From NCBI GenBank assembly GCA_913054115.1, contig CAJXIS010000039.1, positions 1-10,882 of the forward strand: a DNA stretch of 10,882 nt. Reading direction: 5' to 3'. The position numbers and the translations under genes are program-made. The stretch comes from an uncultured Acidimicrobiaceae bacterium. Its GTDB lineage: Bacteria > Actinomycetota > Acidimicrobiia > Acidimicrobiales > MedAcidi-G1. Below the pieces are notes generated by a model. That model was not told the origin of the DNA. It made no database searches and saw nothing but the letters and a program-made list of their open reading frames with translations. This document shows positions 6,742-10,882 of the stretch, piece by piece; position 1 is the first letter of the stretch; each line of letters opens with the position of its first letter.

Positions 6742-6747
6742 AGGATA
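6742..6747 (-). promoter_or_regulatory. Candidate -10 element for a leaderless M23 transcript
   Basis: On the minus strand TATCCT (TANNNT type) is followed by six bases, GTCGTC, and then the M23 ATG. That spacing would put the transcription start at or beside the start codon, giving a leaderless mRNA, which is common in actinobacteria and would explain the missing ribosome site. No good -35 hexamer is seen at 16-19 nt. The assignment is inferred. Confidence 0.35.
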
Positions 6748-6789
6748 TCCCGAATTGCCGAAAACGAGAGGTCGTCCCTGTCACACTGT

Positions 6790-6805
6790 GCGCGATTTCA
6801 CGCGC
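6790..6805 (-). terminator. Weak hairpin at the stop codon of the second CNNM gene
   Basis: GCGCG (6790-6794) and CGCGC (6801-6805) pair around a 6-nt loop that contains the TGA stop of the 6798-7844 gene. Downstream on the minus strand there is only a short TTTT about 25 nt on, not directly after the stem. It may mark the end of the right-hand operon but is weak as an intrinsic terminator. Confidence 0.2.
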
Positions 6806-7844
6806 GAGGAGTGTCCGTATCGTCATGGATCTCCCCCACCATCTCCTCGAGCACGTCTTCCATGGTGAAGACGCCGAGGGTACGACCCTTGACGTCGCGC
6901 ACCACGGCCAGGTGGTTGTGCTCGGTCCTCATCCGGAGCAGCACGTCCTCGAGGAGCAGGTCGGGCGTGACCACGAGCATCTGTCGGATCACCTCGAGGG
7001 GCACCGGCTCGTCCTGGGCCTCGGCGGGGAGGCGCAGCAGGTCCTTGGCCAGGAGCACCCCCAGCAGGTCGTCGGTTCCGTCCGCCGCCACCGGCAGGCG
7101 CGAGTATCCGCTTGCGACGATCACCTGTTCGACCTCGGCCAGGGTCATGCGCCGGTCGACGGTCACCACGCGGGACCTCGGGATCATCACGGATGCCGCA
7201 GGGCGGGTACCGAGGTCGAGTGCGCCGGCCAACAGGTCGTGTTCGAAGGACTCGAGCAGGCCGGCCTGCCACGAGGCGTCGAACATCACGCCGAGTTCCG
7301 CTCCGCCCGTCTCGTGGTCGATGTGGTCGACCGGCGTGTGACCGATCGCCCGAACGACCATCCCGACCAGCCGGTCGAGCGCCCAGATGGCAGGGTGCAG
7401 CACGAGGACGAAGGCGCCGTGGGGGGCGACCAGCGCCCGCAGCGTGCGCTCGGGGTCGGCGATGGCGATGTTCTTCGGGACCAGTTCCCCGAGGAGCATC
7501 TGCACGATCGCCGCCAGGCCCAGCGCCAAGACAAGGCTCGTGGTCGTGGCGACGCCGCTCGGCAGGCCGAGGTCGTCCAGCAGGGGCTCGAGCAGGCGGC
7601 CGATGGCCGGCTCGGCGAGCACGCCGAGGGCCACGCTGCTGGCCGTGATGCCCAACTGGGCGCCGGAGAGCTGTCGCCGGAGGTCGTTGCGGGCGGCGAG
7701 TGCCCGATCGGCACCGCGGCGACCCTCCTCGGCATCGGCCTCGAGGCGGATGTCGCGTGAGGCGAGCAGGGCGAACTCGACGGCCACGAACACGGCGTTG
7801 ACGGCCACCAGCAGGACCACGGCGACGAGGGCCATGGCGGTCAT
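6798..7844 (-). CDS. CNNM/DUF21 and CBS-pair membrane protein (short type, no CorC domain)
   Basis: Integral membrane protein of the CNNM/CorC-related family, linked in characterised relatives to Mg2+ or other divalent-cation export. The 348 residues comprise a DUF21 membrane domain (about 1-190). It includes the first helix ALVAVVLLVAVNAVFVAVEF, the conserved SGAQLGIT (60-67), and LLGELVPKNIA (117-127) with the family's GE-x-VPK. A CBS pair follows (about 215-340; VMIPRSRVVTVD, SRLPVAADG, GVFTMEDVLEEMVGEI), then a short acidic tail. The C-terminal CorC_HlyC domain is absent. ATG 7844-7842 overlaps the upstream stop as ATGA, with GGAGG 7 nt ahead, so translation is probably coupled. A longer upstream in-frame start at 7949 would add 35 Arg/Ala-rich residues lying inside the preceding gene and is rejected. 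The pair resembles mycobacterial Rv1841c/Rv1842c in arrangement. Confidence 0.92.
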   Translation of the reverse strand: MTAMALVAVVLLVAVNAVFVAVEFALLASRDIRLEADAEEGRRGADRALAARNDLRRQLSGAQLGITASSVALGVLAEPAIGRLLEPLLDDLGLPSGVATTTSLVLALGLAAIVQMLLGELVPKNIAIADPERTLRALVAPHGAFVLVLHPAIWALDRLVGMVVRAIGHTPVDHIDHETGGAELGVMFDASWQAGLLESFEHDLLAGALDLGTRPAASVMIPRSRVVTVDRRMTLAEVEQVIVASGYSRLPVAADGTDDLLGVLLAKDLLRLPAEAQDEPVPLEVIRQMLVVTPDLLLEDVLLRMRTEHNHLAVVRDVKGRTLGVFTMEDVLEEMVGEIHDDTDTPRA

Positions 7845-9148
7845 TCCAGGTCCTCCGGCTGGTCCGGCGCCGGCAGCGGCCCGCTCAGCGCCACCACGCG
7901 CAGCGTCGCGATCCTGCGCCCGATCACGGCGACCACCTCGATCCGCCAACCGTCCTCCTCGACCATCTCGCTGGGCTGCGGCAGGTGGCCGAGGCGCGCC
8001 AGGACATAGCCGGCGAGCGTCTCGTAGGGCCCTTCCGGCACCTCGAAGCCGGTGGCCTCGAACACCTCGTCGAGGTTGAGGCGGCCGGAGACGACCGTGC
8101 TGCCGGGTTGCTCGACCCGGGTGCGCGGGAGCGACCGGTCGTGCTCGTCGTCGATGGCGCCGACGATCTCCTCGAGCAGGTCCTCCATGGTGACGATGCC
8201 CGCCGTGCCGCCGTGCTCGTCGACGATCATCGCCATCTGGCCGCGGCCCGAGCGGAGGTCGGCGAACAGGTCGTCGAGGGGTCGCGTCTCGGGGACGAAG
8301 GGGACTTCCCGCATGAGGGTTCCGATCAGCGTGGTCGGGCGCTCGTCGGCTGGCACGCCGTAGACGGCCTTGACGTGGACGACGCCGAGTACGTCGTCGA
8401 GGTCATCGCCCACGACGGGGAACCGCGAGAAGCCGGTCGCGAGGGACCGTTGGGCCAGTGAAGCGGCCGTGTCGTCACGGCCCAGCGACACGACGTCGAC
8501 GCGGGGGATCAGGATGTCGGCGGCGGTCTTCTCGCCGAAGCGGATCGACCGCCAGAGCAGGTCCGCCTCCTCCTCCTCGAGGCTGCCCTCGGTGCCCGAC
8601 TGGCGGATCAGGTCCTCGAGTTCATCGCGGGTCCGGGAGGTCGAGATCTGGTCGCGGGTCTCGACGCCCAGGCGGCGGGCCACGGCGTTGGCGGACCGGT
8701 TCAGCCCGGTGATCAGCGGCCGCGTGGCGATGCTGTAGGCGACGAGGGGCGACGCCAGGCTGCGGATGGTCGCCTCGGGGGCGGCGAGGGCGACGTACTT
8801 GGGGACCTGCTCGCCGACCACCAGGTGCAGGACGGTCGCCGCCCCGATGGCGGCGGCGACACTCAGCCCGGTGGCGTGCGCCTCGCCGGTGAGCAGCCGG
8901 GCCATGGTGGGCTCGGCCACGAATCCCAGCAGCAGGGCCGCCGCCGTGATGCCGAACTGGCAGCCCGACATGGTCGGCGTGAGGCGGCGCAGGAGGCCGC
9001 GGACGCGGGCGTCGCCCCGGTGGCCGGCCTCGGCCGAGGCCTCGATGCGGGCGCGATCGACGGCGACCAGGCTGAACTCGGCGGCGACGAAGAAGGCGTT
9101 GACGGCCAACAGCAGGGCCACGGCCACCAGGCCCGGAAGGAGTGCCAT
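7841..9148 (-). CDS. CNNM/DUF21, CBS-pair and CorC_HlyC membrane protein (long type)
   Basis: Full-length member (435 residues) of the CNNM/CorC family, probably a divalent-cation transporter or its regulator in the cytoplasmic membrane. Domain order: DUF21 membrane part (about 1-185), with first helix VALLLAVNAFFVAAEFSLVAV, SGCQFGITAAALLLGFVAEP (61-80) and VVGEQVPKYVAL (110-121); CBS pair (about 207-332; ILIPRVDVV, SRFPVVGDD, MIVDEHGGTAGIVTMEDLLEEIVG); CorC_HlyC domain (about 345-421; VSGRLNLDEVFEATG, YETLAGYVLARLGHLP). It shares the plan of the downstream gene, so the two are ancient paralogues that may form a heteromer. The ATG at 9148 begins the family's first helix but has no Shine-Dalgarno; TAGGCT ten bases upstream loosely fits a -10. 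It lies 39 nt after the META lipoprotein. Confidence 0.94.
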   Translation of the reverse strand: MALLPGLVAVALLLAVNAFFVAAEFSLVAVDRARIEASAEAGHRGDARVRGLLRRLTPTMSGCQFGITAAALLLGFVAEPTMARLLTGEAHATGLSVAAAIGAATVLHLVVGEQVPKYVALAAPEATIRSLASPLVAYSIATRPLITGLNRSANAVARRLGVETRDQISTSRTRDELEDLIRQSGTEGSLEEEEADLLWRSIRFGEKTAADILIPRVDVVSLGRDDTAASLAQRSLATGFSRFPVVGDDLDDVLGVVHVKAVYGVPADERPTTLIGTLMREVPFVPETRPLDDLFADLRSGRGQMAMIVDEHGGTAGIVTMEDLLEEIVGAIDDEHDRSLPRTRVEQPGSTVVSGRLNLDEVFEATGFEVPEGPYETLAGYVLARLGHLPQPSEMVEEDGWRIEVVAVIGRRIATLRVVALSGPLPAPDQPEDLE

Positions 9149-9187
9149 CGCAGGAGGAAGCCTAGCCCCGGCCCCCCGATCGTCCGG

Positions 9188-10756
9188 TCAGCAGAACCAG
9201 TCGTCGGCGGGGACGGGGTCCGTCTCGGCCACGACGGCTTCGATGAACCGGTCGGCGGCCTCGACATCCACGATGTAACGGATCGCGAACGTCTCCGCCT
9301 CCACCCCTTCACCGTCGTGCGTTCCCGGCTGCCAGAAGATCGGCAGGTGGGCATCCATCGCCTCGCTGTCTGCCACATGCCAGCCGGGGAGCACGTAGGG
9401 GTGGAGGTCCCCCGACCTGGAGAAGGCGACGCGGTCCGTCTCCAGAGTCGTCCGATCGATGCGGAGGATCGTCGACGCCAGGCCACAGGAGCCCTGTTCC
9501 CGCCCGACGTACACCCGGTCGTCGGTGACCAGGATCCAACTCGGCCCGAGATCGGGCATCGGCCAGGCCTTCAGGATCCGGCCTGCGCCGTCGGTGAGCA
9601 GCGTCTCGCCGTAGTCGTACCGGCTGACGTAGTCCCGGGGCCAGACACCTTCGTCGTCCCCGATGCGTTCGGGAAGCCCGCCGCCGGCGTGGAGATCAGC
9701 CAGCACCCAGGTCCCCTCCTCGGCTTCGACCTCGAGCAGGGCCTTCACCCGGAGGCCGTAGGGGTAAGCGGCCAGTTCGGGGACGACACCGTCACGGGCC
9801 GCCTCGGCCGGTGTCTGGCTCGGGACGACGGCCGGATCGTGGAGTTCGAGCAACCCGTAGGCCGTACTCAGCCAGACGGTCCCGGTGGCCTCGTGCTGCC
9901 GAAGCGACGTGATCCCGTTGTCGTAGACGCCCTGCAGCACGTACGCGACCTCGTACCAGTCCTTGACCTCGCAACCCATGTCCGTCGAGCCGACACCGAT
10001 GGACTCCGGTTGCTCGAAGGTGCCGACGAAGTAGACCCCGAGGCCGTTGCACCCGAGGTGTCCCGAGAGCAGGCCATCCGGTTCGAACACGACGAATGCC
10101 TCGGCACCCTCGGGCCGGTCGATGGGCTCACCGCCGAACTCGACAGCGGTGACCTGCCACTCGACACCGACCAGCCAGTCCGAAAACGTGGGCCAGGCCG
10201 AACTCGACTCGGGAGGGCCGGGATCACGCCGGTTGAGGACGCCGATGGCCGTGGCGAGCACGGCCGTGCCCGTGGCCTCGTCCCGGTCGAGCGAGAAGCC
10301 GGTGTCCTCGTAGACGCCCTGGAGCACGTCGGCGACCTCGACCCAGTCCTCCACGTCTTCACACCGGGCCATGGTCATGCCGACACTGATGAACCCCGGA
10401 TTCTCGAAGTCGTCGTAACCGCTGCCGAACCCGTTGCACCCGAGGCTTCCGGCCAGAATCCCGTCCGACTCGAAGGTGACGTGGGCCTCGGCGCCCTCGG
10501 GGCGATCGACCGGGACGCCGTCCATCTCGACGCCGATGACCAGCCACTCGACGTCGACCAGCCAGTCCGGATACCTCGGCCAGGTCACGGTGGGAACAGG
10601 AAGCGTGGTCGTGGTCGTGGGGACCTGCGTCGTGGTGGTCGTCGGGACCTGCGTCGTGGTCGTGCTGGTCGGCCCACCTTCACCTGTATCCGAACCGTCG
10701 GCGCAGGCGCCGACGACCAGGAGCAGGGCGACCACCAGCACAGCCCGCAACCTCAT
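9188..10756 (-). CDS. Lipoprotein with two tandem META domains and an unassigned C-terminal half
   Basis: Predicted surface lipoprotein of 522 residues; function unknown. ATG 10756 is preferred over the in-frame ATG at 10774 because it gives a compact lipoprotein signal (MRLRAVLVVALLLVVGAC, lipid Cys18), with GGGAG 9 nt ahead. A Thr-rich spacer (about 30-52) contains two QVPTTTTT units. Two META (HslJ/DUF306-like) domains follow, about 62-178 and 191-308. Each has D-W-L-V-x-V-E-W, DRPEGAEA, LGCNG (Cys107, Cys236), a second cysteine (Cys132, Cys262), VLQGVY and EATGT. The final 200 residues resemble no family I recognise. They include repeated beta-like strands (ILVTDDRVYVGRE, STILRIDRTTL) that could be a small propeller, and two cysteines, 424 and the C-terminal residue 522. 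META domains are often found in envelope or stress proteins, but this gives no defined role here. Confidence 0.85.
   Translation of the reverse strand: MRLRAVLVVALLLVVGACADGSDTGEGGPTSTTTTQVPTTTTTQVPTTTTTLPVPTVTWPRYPDWLVDVEWLVIGVEMDGVPVDRPEGAEAHVTFESDGILAGSLGCNGFGSGYDDFENPGFISVGMTMARCEDVEDWVEVADVLQGVYEDTGFSLDRDEATGTAVLATAIGVLNRRDPGPPESSSAWPTFSDWLVGVEWQVTAVEFGGEPIDRPEGAEAFVVFEPDGLLSGHLGCNGLGVYFVGTFEQPESIGVGSTDMGCEVKDWYEVAYVLQGVYDNGITSLRQHEATGTVWLSTAYGLLELHDPAVVPSQTPAEAARDGVVPELAAYPYGLRVKALLEVEAEEGTWVLADLHAGGGLPERIGDDEGVWPRDYVSRYDYGETLLTDGAGRILKAWPMPDLGPSWILVTDDRVYVGREQGSCGLASTILRIDRTTLETDRVAFSRSGDLHPYVLPGWHVADSEAMDAHLPIFWQPGTHDGEGVEAETFAIRYIVDVEAADRFIEAVVAETDPVPADDWFC
9833..10573 (-). repeat. 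Internal duplication of the META domain
   Basis: Codons for the first META domain (10573-10223) and the second (10186-9833) are diverged copies in tandem, separated by a short linker ending near Trp188. Conserved DNA remains, for example plus-strand CCGTTGCACCCGAGG at 10431-10445 and at 10042-10056. Protein similarity spans the whole domain, which points to an old in-frame tandem duplication rather than recent copying. Confidence 0.8.
10604..10651 (-). repeat. Two 24-bp units encoding QVPTTTTT
   Basis: The units 10604-10627 and 10628-10651 differ only at a few third codon positions and encode the Thr-rich spacer behind the lipid anchor of the META lipoprotein. A shorter Thr stretch at 10652-10666 continues the pattern. 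It is the same kind of spacer as in the hydrolase lipoprotein at the left end, but with a different unit. Confidence 0.8.
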
Positions 10757-10796
10757 GCCACGAGGCTCCCACATCAGCGCCGCTTCTGCTCGGCGG

Positions 10797-10882
10797 CTAC
10801 CCCGTCGAGGCGGGTGGCAGGAGCGTCGTCGGTGACATCTCGCCGCCCGTGGGGTTGTCGCCGAAGCCGAAGAACACGACCA
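10797..10882 (-). CDS. C-terminal end of an unidentified protein cut by the window edge
   Basis: The minus-strand frame ending in TAG (10799-10797) is open to the right edge and gives 27 residues ending MSPTTLLPPASTG, with FFGFGDNP further upstream. It stops 40 nt before the META lipoprotein start, so it would be the preceding gene of the same transcription unit. The fragment is too short to assign a family, and an open frame of this size in high-GC DNA could be chance. Confidence 0.4.
   Translation of the reverse strand, partial: VVFFGFGDNPTGGEMSPTTLLPPASTG

Noticed and set aside
1..10882. A novel defence, mobile-element or secondary-metabolite system
   Set aside because: No transposase, integrase, nuclease, toxin, NRPS/PKS, CRISPR array or tRNA-flanked insertion is visible. 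Gene content is housekeeping and envelope functions with uniform high-GC codon use.

Overview
This looks like a stretch of chromosome from a high-GC actinobacterium. I lean towards the class Acidimicrobiia or a relative. The clues are strongly GC-biased third codon positions, an InhA-type enoyl-ACP reductase, an F420-dependent NADP reductase, and a threonyl-tRNA synthetase gene overlapping an HIT gene as in mycobacteria. Two lipoproteins also carry long Thr-rich spacers after the lipid-anchored cysteine. This assignment is inference from gene content. Long open frames opposite the genes are GC-driven shadows and were left out.

Layout. The left part is read from the minus strand, in transcription order: npdG (F420/NADP reductase, 3919-4575), thrS (1873-3849), an HIT-family Ap4A phosphorylase-like gene (1349-1876, overlapping thrS by 4 nt), and a secreted TAP-like alpha/beta hydrolase lipoprotein that runs off the left edge (1-1316). 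The stretch 4576-5114 holds no intact gene. It contains a strong inverted repeat just upstream of npdG, a decayed N-terminal fragment of a polytopic membrane protein, and the 5' region of fabI. fabI (5115-5882) is the only clear plus-strand gene. It converges on a secreted M23 peptidase (5935-6735, minus).

The right part is also minus strand: a truncated C-terminus at the right edge, a two-META-domain lipoprotein (9188-10756), and a translationally coupled pair of CNNM/CBS membrane proteins (7841-9148 and 6798-7844). Spacings of 39-40 nt and a 4-nt overlap suggest one transcription unit ending before the M23 gene, which has its own candidate leaderless promoter.

Functionally this is mostly housekeeping and cell-envelope biology: tRNA charging with a probable dinucleoside-polyphosphate hydrolysing partner, F420 redox coupling, fatty-acid elongation, peptidoglycan hydrolysis, probable divalent-cation transport, and surface lipoproteins. 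I see no phage, transposon, CRISPR, defence or secondary-metabolite system. The points most worth a second look are the gene remnant between npdG and fabI, the internally duplicated META lipoprotein with an unassigned C-terminal half, the two GC-rich inverted repeats around npdG, and the thrS-HIT coupling.
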